Positions 45,361-57,549 of a stretch of DNA of 64,000 bases are shown piece by piece (within the stretch, counting starts at the first letter, position 1; each line of letters opens with the position of its first letter). Source of the stretch: Holothuria scabra (taxonomy: Eukaryota; Echinodermata; Holothuroidea; Aspidochirotida; Holothuriidae). The notes under the pieces are model-generated. The model was not told the DNA's origin. It searched no databases and saw nothing but the letters and a program-made list of their open reading frames with translations. Made by a program: the position numbers and the translations under genes. Location: positions 51,308,879 through 51,372,878 of the forward strand of contig CM074187.1 in the NCBI GenBank assembly GCA_037179385.1. The letters are read 5' to 3'.

Positions 45361-47002
45361 AGAAGGATTTTAATTGATAAAGGTGGTATAGCTGTAAGGA
45401 GAGGGGAACCTTATGTCACCCCTTCCAGTCTCCCAGCCACTTTAGAAGTCCTTTACTGGAAAATGATTAGAAACCCTCTCCCTTGTGTAAAGTATTGGAT
45501 ACACCTGGAGCCACAAGGAGCGCCCCTCAGAATACACTTCTCATGCTGTGCTAGTACATAAGCAGTGGCAGCAGAGAGGTGGCATAGTTTAGAGAAGCTC
45601 TGTAAGATTGGAACCCCACACTATAAAATTCAAAAGTAGAAAATCATACAAATGTCATGCTTGAACCACCCCATGAAATATGGTGCTCCTAGGAACACCA
45701 ATAAAAGTTGTTCAACTTTGCTTTCGTGGCAAGGAGATGAATGCCTGGATCAAAAAGACAGACATTCTAATGGTGATAAAAATTGAAGTTTTATGTTTGT
45801 GAAGAAACTAATGTGAAGGATAAAGTTTGGTTTGCAGATTTTGTACCCATTGAAATTGTTTTCCTGTTGGTATAAAATATTCAGAAATATTTTGTAGAGA
45901 ACAGAATATTAATCCTGTCATGCATGCTCAGATGTAGGCATATATGTGGTAGGGTGTAAGAGCTGTGTATTTCATACATTCAGGCAGAAAATTAAAACAA
46001 TTGGTCTTCTGGAAAACTACAAGTATCCCCCCTTCCTCCACTCCCATTCAGCTTCAAATGAAAAAAAAAAATTGAAAAAAAAGATGTGCAGAATGCATTT
46101 AAAAATATTTCTTTCGAAACATGTTTCTTTCAAGTTTCTAAGGCATTCACAGTCTTGATAATTTTTTTTCTTTCAAAGTTTTAGCTGAGGGCATTCTGGA
46201 TTTTCTAGCAAATATGGCTGTAACTCCTGCCTCAGTCATCACAATTGAGAAACAAGTTTAAAGCACTTTCAATCTTTCATTTGATTGGTCAAAGTAGTAC
46301 TATACCTCTATGATGTCAACAAGTCATTTGGGAGACATGGAAAGTTACCAATTAATTATCCAGTACTTGGTGAAACTTTCCATGCTACTGTGATTTCTGT
46401 GACACTCACTTCCTAATTGCCTGAGTCTTTCTTCCATTTCATGTATTCTGCATGAAAGTTGGCTATGTGTCCATCAGGTGTTTTGTATTGCTATGCCAAG
46501 AAGAGCAATGAGCAAAATTCAATATTCTTAACACCAAAAGTGAAGCAATCATGAAAATTTTAGATATATCATCAGGGAGTGGTAGCATGTCATGGCGTGT
46601 ACATAAGATTCTCTTCTCCGTAGGATTTCATTGCAAAGTGGGAGGGGGGGGGGGGATATCTTAGCTCCATCTTTGCCTCCGCTCAGTCTACTTATAATTG
46701 ATTTCGTTGGCTGTTGGCATCAACAATTTTCTGCCTGTGAATTGAAGGACACATGATGCAATGATTTATGCTGCTACATACACCTTATATTCCTCCATAT
46801 CCTTAGGGATTAATCTATCAGTAGGGGGTTAAGTTTGGTGATTGACAGGGAGAGTCTACCTTTCAACCTACCTCTATTGAGGTGTTTACGCTATGTTAAT
46901 GTTATTCTTTTACTAATTCAAAAGTGAAAACAATTGGGCTACACATTACCATCTTAAAATGAAGCTGGAAGTCTCAAGACTCCCTTTAAACAGTCGTGAT
47001 GA

Positions 47003-47360
47003 CACGACCCTTCTTACTTTTTGTTACATCCTTCTTCTCTGCCTGATTACCTCTTATCGCCTCAGGGAGGAAATGAAGATCACTACACCCACACTTGATA
47101 AAATCACATTTCACGTCTGATTGATCGATTGACAGTAACAGATATATTAAAATACACAAAAAGTTACGTAACATTTGAGGTTAGCTAACAGGTCAATCAA
47201 GCATGTGTTAATTGCTTTTCATGCAGGGTGAATACAATGAAAGCTTAGCTCATTTAAGGGAAAAGATCATGTGACAGACTCAGATATCAGTAACACCCCA
47301 CACCACCTTTGATGTACTGGGGTGTCTATGTTGCTTTCTCAAGGAAAGACGTCACGGCAT
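47003..47360 (+). repeat. R7 repeat, copy 3
   Basis: Starts acgacccttcttactttttg and ends gaaagacgtcacggc, following copy 1 along its whole length. It keeps an ACGTCA core where copy 1 has TGACGTCA. Confidence 0.75.
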
Positions 47361-49421
47361 GGTGGCAATGTCCACTCATTGGTTGCAGTTCGTGAGCCAA
47401 GCCCATGATATGAACTTAATCAGTCTTGAAATGTTGGAATAACTGAAGAAATTCTCCAGTCACAATTTTGAATCATCCCAAATGAAAGAGAATTTCTCTT
47501 CATCGTGTGCCCTTCAAATTGCTATATCCAAGCTATATCCATAGCTTGTTCATAAATCAAGATATTCCTGTTTTGAAAGATGTGGTGTTTTTGTCACAAA
47601 TGGACCTCCTGCTCATTTGCTTTAAAGCAACAAAATATTATGTAATATTAGCACAAATACCAATGTCTTTTGCAATTCATCATTCTGAACTGTTCAATTT
47701 GACCTTAAAACTTGACACACTGAGTACATATTTACATTTGATTAATAACTAGTTTGTGACAGTGAATATTTTACATATGTGTCAACTTAGAAATAATAAA
47801 GATGCCTCATGAGATCACAGTATTGCCCTGCTTTGAAATGAATATTTCCTTAAAAAAAATGTAACTTCTTGATACAAATATAATGGAGATGTGAGATAGA
47901 CTGATACAGAGAGAAAAAGTTTCATGATTGAGTGAAACTCATATTTTGTTAACGGAATGGCCCCTTTAACTTTTGACTAGTCTATTACAACCACATTAGA
48001 AAGTGGCCCTTTGCTGAAACATCATTTAGAGTCCTGAGTAAATGGGGGGAGGGCAGGAAAAATTGAAAAGGTTATGGTGCCTTGGTGGTTATGATATCAA
48101 ACTTTTAATCACCTTGACAAACCTCGTACCTGCAAGGTCTTGCAGACTTGCTATGCCAATTTGTCTCAGTTTTACAGTCTCAAGGAAGTATATTTTAGAA
48201 TACTGCCACCACTTGCAGATTCCAAGCAGAGCAGTGTCAGTAAATAAATTTTGTAAATTGAAGTGATTTACTTTTGAGGAGCAATCTAAGGCTCTGCAAC
48301 CCCACCCTACTTTTGACAACTGTGGGTCTATTATTTTCATGCAACTGGTTCTTCGTGCAGTCTAGCCAATTTTCAGTACTCAGTTTTAAATTTTATGTCT
48401 GAAGACAAATACTTATATAGTGCCAAGGTATTAGTTTGTGACATAAAGGATTGTAAAAAATTGGAAAAAACTGTGGCAAAGACCTTAAAAAAATGAGTGT
48501 AAACTTGAAAACCCTCATGGCAAGAAACTGTTGAGGGAGGAAGTAGAAAGGCCATCAAATTGATTCAAGCAGGGAAACAATATGAAGCCTTACTGATGAC
48601 ATCAGCATATTTTGTAAAATTTAAATTTGCAAAGGTTATTTGTTTTGATCAAACAAAACAGTGTTAAAGTCATGCAAGCAAGATTTTCAGGTTTGTGGTT
48701 TGTTCAGTCATGGTGGAAGTGGGAAGGGGTAGACGGGTTGCTTACCTCTTCAGCATTTTTATCTTCAAGAAAAATTTTAAAAGCAAAAATTGTTAAGCCT
48801 TTAGGCATTTCATACATATTATGTCCCTTTTACGCTTCCCACCACTTGAAAAGTTGCTGACTTAACAAGCTAGTTAGGTAATTCTTTGCCAAATTAAATT
48901 TTGGGGGGCAATGTGGGGTACATAAACTGAACTAAGGACCTAGCAGACTGCATTTCCTTGTTTTTATGCAATAAGTATTTTAACAATAAGCATCTAATTG
49001 CTAGTGTCCATCTAGCCCAACCAATTAAAAATAGGGTCTCACTCTGCTATGCTTTATGGCAGATTAAAAATGCAAACTATTACTCAATCATGTGATTACA
49101 AAACAGGATGCAATCATACTTAAGCATGTATTTAAAATGAAAAAAGTGAAATCACAAAACATACACAATCTTGCTTTCAGTTCGTCGCAAGCACATATCC
49201 AGAGCAATTGATTTGGGGGAATTATCAGTGAAGGAGTTTTCTAGGAACTTGGAAGGATTTAAGGGGAGGGGGTTTCTTTGTGCCCTTTTCAAGGAGCATA
49301 GAATAAAGAAAATGCAAAATTTTTTACTTTGATGGAATTAGTCTTGAAAATGTTTTGGTTTAGTAATGTACTTCTTTTCACATTCTTCTGTGCAAGATTT
49401 TGCATTTGATTTTTTTTTCTT

Positions 49422-49422
49422 C

Positions 49423-49453
<31 letters not shown>
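49422..49453. repeat. Homopolymer pair T10-G21
   Basis: A T run is followed directly by 21 G. A similar T12-G15 pair is at 11139-11165, and a C13-A9 pair at 54149-54170. Other G runs of 9 or more occur at 7602, 16449, 41770, 46644, 52167, 59395 and 60853. Several fall in or near hAT-like MITEs. Confidence 0.85.
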
Positions 49454-49454
<1 letters not shown>

Positions 49455-49768
49455 GATTCCACCCTGACACCCCCTTCCATGGCTAAGTGCCTGCTTAGTT
49501 GATTATTGTTTAAAAATGAGATTGGAGGACCATTCAACAGCTTAAACTTAAGAGCAGAGAATTGCTGCTAATGGCGACTCTGTACTCAAACATGAATATA
49601 TATGAATTGAAAAAAAAAAGAAATCCAGAGATAACTTCCACAAGATTCATGCATAAATAGTGACAATTGATGATCTTTGCATTGTCAGAGAAAGTTTGTG
49701 GAAAATAGGTTCTCTTTGGTTCTTACTATGTAATTGTTTCTGACAGAGATGTCTGAAAAGCAGCTGTA

Positions 49769-50064
49769 TTAACGGCCTAATCCTACACCTCAAACAGTTC
49801 CAATTCTCCGAACTACTTATGCCCCTCCCACAACTTTAAAATTCATCTTCATCCCCAAACACAATCAGTTTATTGCTTTCAGGTGAGTATACAAGACCTA
49901 AATGTGTAGTCAAAGCACCTTCAGTACAGTGCATGCTATGATATATGAGATGTGGTAATTCTGCATTTTTTGACCTAGCTGTCAATCAAAGAGCTGTGCC
50001 AGTTGAGATTTTTTGTGGACTTCTACAAAAATTGTCATTTTGGGTGGGATGATTAGCCTTTTAA
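49769..50064 (-). mobile_element. M2 MITE, inverted
   Basis: TTAA at 49769 and 50061 bound a copy with cagttccaattctccgaact, atgcccctcccacaa, cagtttattgctttcaggtg and gatgattagccttttaa. Diverged but full length. Confidence 0.8.
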
Positions 50065-50540
50065 ATTAACTTCAAATTGAAGTATAAACCAGCTAGCTTC
50101 TTGGTTTGATCTTTGCAGAAGGTGTATAATATGAATGGTGAATGGCTTATTGGCTTTAGATATGAAATGATTTAAGTTGCAGTTTTAATGGGTAGGGCTG
50201 TGTTCACAAGGCCCTTCCCTCCTCATCATTTCTGTGATTACAGTTTTGAGTCATCTCTTGAATCAGTCATTGAAGCGTTAAAGATATATTCCAGTGGTTT
50301 TCACCTGAATGTGTCATAAGAGAGACCAAAATATTTCACGCCATATCCTCTTAAACCCTGTTGCAATACCATTTCCTTTACTGAAGATATCTGTCTTGAA
50401 CAGATTGGTTATTTTTTTTTTAAAAATTACCACCACCATTCAACGGAGCCACAGGAAGTGATGTAATGTGGGCACATTGTGTCAGATACCATTTGTTCAT
50501 CTTTACTATTGCAGGCCGTCAGATTTCATTGGAAAGATCG

Positions 50541-50725
50541 GTCCCCATAGCGTAGTGGTCCCATGATGATCACAGAACCCCAAAACTGGTTACCACCAAT
50601 CAGTTACCACCCATGCATTTTGTTACAGAACCCAAAAGTGGGTTCCCATGGGTTACCATGGTGAAAAATCACAGAACTCACAAACGAGTTATCATGCATG
50701 ATCTTTGAAGTCCAACGGCTTGCTA
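50541..50725 (+). repeat. R8 repeat, copy 2
   Basis: Starts gtccccatagcgtagtggtc and continues with gttaccaccaatcagttacc and gggttaccatggtgaaaaat. In line with copy 1 at 25811. Non-coding. Confidence 0.7.
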
Positions 50726-50796
50726 CTGCATGTAATGTTTGTTCCTGAAGTTGAATACTGTTGGAGTGAAGTTGAATATCTTTTGTTGTAGATCTG

Positions 50797-50991
50797 CAAT
50801 CTTGGACAAAACTGTTGGGACACTTTGCCAAAATATTCTTGAATTTCAGTTCAAAGGCTTACATGCTTACCCTCCCCAGCTCCCCCTTTCAATGTTGCAC
50901 TGAAAGATTGACTGCATGCCGTGAATAGGCTAACTGTGGTCAACATTGCGAAGGGGAGCGGGGGTGTCCCAAGGAGTTTTGTCCAAGATTG
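50797..50991. mobile_element. M4 small TIR element, best-preserved ends
   Basis: Left CAATCTTGGACAAAACTgtt and right aggAGTTTTGTCCAAGATTG form a nearly perfect 17-bp inverted repeat, with GGGACA / TGTCCC following inside. 195 bp, non-coding. It directly follows R8 copy 2. Confidence 0.8.
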
Positions 50992-51035
50992 TAGCTTCAA
51001 TCTACATCATATCTGGGTATAGCAAACAATGGTAC

Positions 51036-51294
51036 TTAAAGGTAAAGAGCAGTCCCCCCAAACTTATTTTGAAGAAAAAGCTAAATATCACAATTTCCGT
51101 CTAATTTCACTTCAAAGTATCTTTCATATCATTTCATGAATACTTTTGCATATTGAAGGTAACCAAGCAGTAATTTCCAGTAAATTTCACATTTGAAGAG
51201 AAAACACATTGTCACATGACTCACAACCGCCAATCTTGAAACTGGACAGTCTATTACACTACCTCAATTTGGGATGACTGCTGTTGCCCTTTAA
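51036..51294 (-). mobile_element. M3 MITE, inverted
   Basis: TTAA at 51036 and 51291. Starts AGGTAAAGAGCAGTCCCCCC and ends ggatgactgctgttgccct, with ttgtcacatgactcac inside. An inverted full-length copy. Confidence 0.85.
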
Positions 51295-52329
51295 TATTCC
51301 CTGCTGTGGTCTTTACATTATAAACAAAATGAATACAATGTCAAATTAATATGCAGCAATGACATAACAAATCTCCCATAATGCACCAAATCTCAAAAAA
51401 AAAAAAAACTCTCATTACTTTGCAAATTTGTGTCTTTGGAATGATGCTATGGAGATGTAGTTTTCACTTTCTGAAGGAAAAAAAATCTTCTGCATATTTT
51501 GAATTCAATGAATTTTGCCTCCTGAAAATGCCTCTAAGCGGGACTTTTTGTTGTAAATCCCTGTTGGACCAAAAAGGTGACATTGTAAAAGGTCCCTGGA
51601 GGACAAGATGTCTGCAGGCAATCAGACTATGAGTTTGTTACATGTCTTTATATATTTTCTGATTGTAGGAAACTATCAATGTATGAATTGAAGTTTGAAG
51701 CAAACATTTTAACAGATACTGTTTCCTGTTTTGCAAACATTGATTGGTGCCCTATTTACAGCCAATGAGGTCCCCATCTGTTGTTCTCATTTAAACAATA
51801 GGATAAAAGTGCGTTGTGGGTACACAGTCCCTGGGGTGTTCAATTCAGACATATACAAGGGCATGACAGAGGTGTGGTTGTCTTTAATGTGGTGACATTA
51901 TGTTGCATTGGAGTGATGATGTAAGCAGTTTGTGCCTAACATGTTTAGATAATACATGAATAATCATTTACTCTTGCAAAAGGAAAGTATGTTCAACCTT
52001 TATCCTGAAAATGAATTTTGGGAAGGAGGGTTTGACTGAGGGAGAGAGGGAGAAATTCCCCATTTAGATGCAATTTTTTTTTGGGGGGAAGTAGTATATC
52101 CATTACATAATTTTTATGTAGGACATAACAGGAGCAGAAAAAGGACTTTCTCTGGAGGGTGGAGGGGGGGGGGAGATTAAATAACCATTACTGAAGTGTC
52201 CTCTGTCCCCTCTTTCACCATGAAAGGTAAAATGCCTGATTTGAATAAGCATTACACTGTCATTATAAACTTGTAGAGGCTGTTTTTATTCATGTGAGTA
52301 TATTTTTGTTACTTATTTGTTCAATTCAG

Positions 52330-52497
52330 GGAGAAAAATTACTTGATTCACCTATTTTTTGTAAAAATTATGTCTGGAAACATCTTGAAAGGAAACTTTT
52401 AGATGAAGAAGAGAAGATTTTCAGTGGTTTGGGGATTTTTTACCAAATCAATCTTGAGATAATAACAGCCTTATTGCCTTCAAAGCCTTTTTATGGG
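52330..52497 (+). CDS. Speculative exon of a second gene
   Basis: 168 nt, 56 open codons, phase 0 at both ends, acceptor ttgttcaattcag, donor GGG|gtaagg. It encodes GEKLLDSPIFCKNYVWKHLE, RKLLDEEEKIFSGLGIFYQI and more, a protein-like composition. Frame agrees with the donor at 41754 and the acceptor at 58170. I do not recognise the protein. Two ~124-bp direct repeats follow it (52548-52795). Confidence 0.25.
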
Positions 52498-52547
52498 GTA
52501 AGGGTGGGCGGTTAAAAGCAGGAATACTTCTTTTAAATGAGAAAATT

Positions 52548-52795
52548 GGAAAAGGGAGCTTCTCTAAAATGATACATGTTGATAGTTGTTTTAAAAGAAG
52601 AAGAAGAAAAAAATGTAAAGTAAAAAGTATTTTTAACTTTTGATAACCACAACTGGCTTTACTTCATTCATGGAAAAGGGACCTCCTCTGAAATGATATA
52701 TTTTGATGGTTGTTTTAATTAGAAGAAAAAGTTGTAAAATAAAAAGTATTTAGACTTTGTTAACCACAACTACTTTTACTTGTGTCATTTATGGG
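52548..52795 (+). repeat. Direct repeat, about 124 bp twice
   Basis: ggaaaagggagcttctctaa and ggaaaagggacctcctctga begin the copies at 52548 and 52672. Both continue with aaatgata, a gttgttttaa phrase, ataaccacaac or ttaaccacaac, and ttacttcatt/ttacttgtgt. Confidence 0.8.
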
Positions 52796-53064
52796 GTCAT
52801 TGCAATTTTAGTTTTTTTTTTATGTAGGATTGCTTGAGGCATTAAACAGTCATATTAAAGAGAAACATTTTAATTAATTTTGAAATGGAGAAACATGCAA
52901 GGTCAGGAGGGGAGGAGGTGTGCATATACTGCTTCAGAAGTACCCTTTTGTTTATAGTATCTGTTTTACCAGATCATTTTTTTCCCCACAGCTCATTCAG
53001 AGCAGGGTACTCGATCAGGGGTTCACTAGATCAAAGATCTCGTTTTCAAAACTTAGCCTTACAT

Positions 53065-53930
53065 TGATTCCTGATCCTCCCACCGCAAACAGTTTTAATT
53101 TTTTCAACCTACTAACTTAAGCCCCTCCCACAGCTGTCTAAAATTCATCCTCATCCAGACACAATCTCAGTTTATTGCTTCAGGGAAAGTATATCCAAGA
53201 TCCCAATGTGAATCAAAACACTCTCAGTACATTACATGATGTGAAATACAAACTTAAGTAATCTGCATTTTTGGTTTCTATGATAAGAGAAACCTATGCA
53301 ATCATGATGGCATGTGTATGTATGTGTGTATGTGTATGTGTGTTTGTGATGCTTTGCTTGTTAGCACTGTATCTCAAGATAGGAATGTTTGACAGTTTTC
53401 AAACTTGGTACATGGATGCGCCATATTAAGAGGAACAACCCTATTGTTTTTGGTGGAGGTCGAAGGTCATCTGGGGTCACCAGGGGTCAATTTCTGAAAA
53501 TCTTGTTAGCACCATATCTCAAGATAGGAAACTTGGATAGATTCCATATTTGGTATGTGGATGCGTTATGGTCAGAAGATGGTTCCTATTGTTTTTGGAA
53601 GAGTTCAAAGGTCATCTGGAGTCACCAGGGGCCAAAGTCTGAAAATCTTGTAGTAGCACGATATCTCAAGATAGGAAACTTGGATAGATTTCATATTTGG
53701 TATGTGGATGCGTTATTGTCAGAAGATGGTCCCTCTTTTTTTTAGAGGAGGTCAAAGGTCATCTGATGATGGAATTATTTGAAATGGAACATTTGTGTAC
53801 CATCGAAACCTCAATGCAGTTTTGCATTCTGGTTTACGCTAGCTTTCAATGAAAGAGCTGTGCCAATTAAGAATTTCTGTGGACTACTACAAAAATTGTA
53901 GTTTGAGATGGGAGGATTAGCCCTATAACA
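53065..53930 (-). mobile_element. M2 MITE, inverted, interrupted by R9
   Basis: The left portion 53065-53270 (gatcctcccaccgcaaacag, taagcccctcccacagctgt) and the right portion 53830-53930 (agctttcaatgaaagagctg, ggaggattagcccta) are consecutive parts of M2. About 550 bp of R9 tandem repeat sits between them, with tgcatttttggttt and tgcattctggttta at the two junctions. Confidence 0.8.
53279..53830 (+). repeat. R9 tandem repeat, copy 2, inside M2
   Basis: Three-plus units of about 125 bp beginning after a TG-rich stretch (53311-53348). Each unit has atatctcaagataggaa, a catatttggtatgtggatgcg-like phrase and a ggtcatctgg..tcaccaggg phrase. A perfect AGGTCAAAGGTCA lies at 53749-53761. The 118-codon open frame through the array comes from repeats in register and is not a gene. 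Confidence 0.85.
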
Positions 53931-54000
53931 TCATTACCCTTACCCAAACTATGATAAACCAGGGTACCTTAGCCTAATTATTACCCTGACATGGATGGAA

Positions 54001-54191
54001 GGCTGTAGCCCCAAGGGGGGGGGGGAGGGAATGGGTGGCACATGCCCCCAAATATATCAGGATAGGGATCCAGTTTTAATTCTTCAATTCACCTCTTCCC
54101 CATGGGCCTACCTCTCAAGCCCCAGAATGGTGATCAACATATGCATTGCCCCCCCCCCCCCAAAAAAAAAACAATCCTGGCTATGGGCCTG
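54001..54191. mobile_element. Possible hAT-like MITE with G and C runs
   Basis: Left part ggctgtagccccaaggg with a G run, right part a C13-A9 tract followed by tcctggctatgggcctg. The ends are weakly complementary and resemble those of the element at 57550. Boundaries and target duplication are uncertain. Confidence 0.4.
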
Positions 54192-54399
54192 CATGTATGG
54201 CTGGGCCATTCCTTATCATCAATGTGATCCAATATACTCATGATATGGATGCCCCAGCCATCAGTTTAGCATAGCCCAGAATTCCACAACAGAAAAAGAA
54301 AAATGTGCCCCCTGTATCGCCTTCTTTTGTCTCCATGGTCCTTCCTTGCCTTATCTCAATCTAATCCTTTACACAATTAGAATATTGTCCCTGCCTTAA

Positions 54400-55265
54400 A
54401 AGAAGGGTTTAAGGTCACAACAGGATTTATTATGTTAGAGGGGTGCTTATTTTAAAGGCCCAATTCTCTCATCCCAAACAGTATCAATTCTCCTAACCTT
54501 CTTAATTATGCTCCTCCCACAATTGTCTGAAATTCACCCTCATCTAGATACAATCTCAGTTTATTGCTTCAGGGCAAGTATAGAAAACCTCAATGTGAAT
54601 AATCAAACCCTCTCAGAACAGTTCATGCTGTGTAATTTAAGCTTTGGTACTCTGCATTGTTTGAATTAGCAGTCAATCAAACGGCTGAGCCAATTGAGAG
54701 TTTCTGTTACCCTATACTAGAAGTGTAGTTTGGGGTGAGAGGATTGGCCCTTTAAGCATTATGGTGAAATTTGCATTGAAATGCAATGTGTGGTTCTCAA
54801 GATATCAGCACGTAAAGTTTACACATTTTCAACAAAAAGCGAACTTGAAGCAAGCGCATATGACATCGTATCCCCACATTAGTGCACAATCTTGTTTTTC
54901 TTTAAACTTTAGAACCAATTTTCTCCTCAACAATACCATGTTACTAAAATGTGATTGCATACTTGACATGTGAACATTACCAACTTTGCATCTCCCATAG
55001 GGAGGTGCTATTCTTATTAACTTCAAGGTCAACACAACAGTCTGATAAAACAAAGGGAAACAAAGCATTACTTGTCAGTGTGAGGAAGTGATATAAGCTC
55101 TGCTGCCCTCAAACCCACTTTGGAAAAGAAATCTACTGATTTCATTTACTGATATCTGGAGAAATATATGTCTGATTTGAATGGCACTTTCACCACACTG
55201 TGTAGATTTGATTCCTCTCTCACATATGAAAATTAAATTTTTGCTTCAAGTTCTCCTTAAAATAA
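54400..55265 (+). repeat. R6 interspersed repeat, copy 2, with M2 inside
   Basis: Same family and orientation as 30835-31375. It begins ggtttaaggtcacaacagga and is interrupted at 54452-54755 by an M2 MITE. The sequence after the MITE resumes gcattatggtgaaatttgc, as in copy 1. Confidence 0.75.
54452..54755 (-). mobile_element. M2 MITE inserted in R6 copy 2
   Basis: A 304-bp inverted copy bounded by TTAA at 54452 and 54752, with terminal repeats AGGCCCAATTCTCTCA / TGAGAGGATTGGCCCT. It sits inside R6. The other R6 copy reads cattctaagcaatatgg at the equivalent point (about 30879-30895), giving an empty site and indicating that TTAA is the duplicated target. Confidence 0.92.
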
Positions 55266-55654
55266 CAGAAGCACCACAAACTTCAGACATAGAAACAAAT
55301 TAATTGTTTAAATATATCTCCTCTTGTTTCCCATCAAGCGCCATTCATTGTTTCAGCACACAAGGGAGGCATTTTCAAGATAAAGAGGTTATTTTGCATA
55401 ATTTTAAAGTTCATTATCAAAATTGGGCCCCCTCCCCCATAAATAAGGACATCTATGGTACAATTATTTAATTTGAGTGGACTGAGTCATTTTCCATTAA
55501 ATATCTTTTTCAATGATGTATTAATTGATTGAGGCAGAAAGAAGGGAGATAAATGGAATGAAGAGGGCCACAAGGAGGGAAGGTTTTTATTTATTAGTTG
55601 TTTGAATAATGCTTGTCTCTTCAAAAATATGCCTGATAAATATCAGCTTAGCAA

Positions 55655-55923
55655 TTAAAGAGGAAATGCAGTCACTTCAACTCGAAATAGTGTAGTACAC
55701 TATTTTATGATTGGCTTTTGAGAGTCATGTGACAGTATTTTTACTCCTCAGATCTCAGATGTGAAATTTATATGGAGGTAGTATAACTGCTTGGTTTACC
55801 TTGAATGTGCAATATTCAAGTCTTCAAGTATTATAAAAGATACTTGGAAAAGAAATAAGAAAAGTGTGAAATTTTAGTTGGCGCTTCAAAGAAAAGTTTG
55901 TGGTGACTGCTCTTGTCCTTTAA
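55655..55923 (+). mobile_element. M3 MITE, first of an adjacent pair
   Basis: TTAA at 55655 and 55920. Starts agaggaaatgcagtcacttc and ends ggtgactgctcttgtcct, with atgattggcttttgagagtc inside. Same orientation as the next copy, which begins 20 bp later. Confidence 0.85.
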
Positions 55924-55942
55924 TTCAAAGATCAATGAGACT

Positions 55943-56211
55943 TTAAAGGGCTGCAAGAGCAGTCATCCCAAGCTGAATTAGTGTAGTAGACTGTTTAGTT
56001 TCATGATTGGCTGTTGGGAGTCATGTGACAACATAATTTTTTCCATTCAAATGTGAAGTTTACTAGAAATAACTGTTTGATTTACCTTGAATATGCAATA
56101 GTCAAATACTAAAATGTAATGAAAGATACTTTGAGGAGAAGTAAGACAAAAATTGTGCTGTTTAGGTTTTTCTTCAAAATAAGTTTGGGGGGACTGCTCT
56201 TTACCTTTTAA
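55943..56211 (+). mobile_element. M3 MITE, second of an adjacent pair
   Basis: TTAA at 55943 and 56208. Starts AGGGCTGCAAGAGCAGTCAT and ends gggactgctctttacctt. Only 20 bp separate it from the preceding M3, so either two insertions hit the same spot or the pair arose by duplication. Confidence 0.85.
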
Positions 56212-56484
56212 GCCAGTGGTTCCCAACAATACAAGTGGTGTAAGTTTTAGGATTTGTGGTAATTTTTCACTGATGGACCCAAGAAAGTGGTGTGTGCAGA
56301 AATGTCTGCAGGGAAGGATGCAACATTGAGAAAATGATGTAATCCTTCCTGATAGAGGGGTCTAATTTACATACGGCAAACATCTCTGTTAGGGTTTAAA
56401 TGTCAACTTTTGTAATTTGAGTATGGGTTATCAGGCAATTATTTACCCAACTTCCTCAGTGCAGGGACAGGACAATCATAAACC

Positions 56485-56528
56485 CTGGTCATGTCTCCCA
56501 TCATTCCCTGGTCATGTCTCCCATCATT
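56485..56528 (+). repeat. 22-bp tandem duplication
   Basis: cctggtcatgtctcccatca followed by tt occurs twice in a row. Confidence 0.85.
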
Positions 56529-57549
56529 TCATATTGAGCAAGAAAGTTGAGCAGCCAACCAACCTGCCAAACAACTGAATTATAAAGTATGAATGTTGGC
56601 ATAAATGACTCTGAGCCAAGGTAAGCCTCCCAGAATTTCATAATTGGGTATCCCGGTAAAGGCTCTTTCACTTTCCTAACGAGAGTTGTGTACAGCATGA
56701 TTTGAAAATCATTTTGAAAGTTTGCTGGAACCAACATGGTGCAATGGTTTGCCCTTTATAATGCAACCACAGCCTGTGTTCAGGTAATAATGTAGGCTAC
56801 TTGCAAAAATCACATGAAAATATAGTATCTTTTATCCTCTTCCACCATGTGCTACATCATATATGTATCATCAATTTGCAAACCCATTCATGACCTCTGT
56901 GATCCCAGATGGGCTTGTGACCCCTCAGTTTTTATCTTAAAAGCCTACCATTTGTGTCAAAAACCACTATTTGGGAATCAAGGCCTCATATACTTTCACA
57001 CAGGCAGTAATTAAGTATCCTGTTATGCAGAATTGCCTTCCAAGGCAATTGTTTTAGCAGTCTGAATAGGGATGAAACAGGTAAAGTAAAATTGCTATTA
57101 ATAATGAGAATAAGATACGATCAACAGAGTGACAGTAACCACAGCATTTACAAATTTTGATGCTTTGTTGTATTGTTTTCTCTCTGCATCCAAGGCCAGG
57201 ATATGTTCTGTCTTTGCTTCCTGATACAAAGACAGCCCTGACTTTTTTCAAGATTGGGGTTACATGCCAAAGCTAGACATCAAAAAATCGTTCTCTGGGT
57301 TTAGAAAAAAGACACATTTTGACAAATTTGGCAATGAACTATGGGGGGATAAATGTTGTAATCAGACTGGTCATTTTGACAAAAAACAACCAGTTCAGAA
57401 GGTAAAACAAGGTGCCTGAACAAAAAGGTTAAAGGCGCAGAATCATTTAACTAACTGGCAGATATTTCCAATTCACTTTTACTTTTCTTGTGCCTTACTG
57501 CCCATATTGTCCAGTTAGTATTCCCTGTCAAATTCTGATTGCCCAATGG

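Larger units (their letters stand above)
41755..49768. other. Stretch without a confident gene
   Basis: Contains a SINE fragment (45205), R7 copy 3 (47003), and G runs at 41770, 46644 and 49433. Two weak exon-like frames are noted under findings (46185 and 49181). Opposed open frames at 43066-43327 overlap each other and lack splice or start support. Confidence 0.5.

Noticed and set aside
53389..53745. 118-codon + frame
   Set aside because: It follows the tandem R9 units, with repeated residues every unit. Open by repeat register, not coding.
54829..55068. Minus-strand frame within R6 (also 31240-31557 in the other copy)
   Set aside because: The frames of the two R6 copies are not equivalent, so the repeat does not encode a shared protein there.
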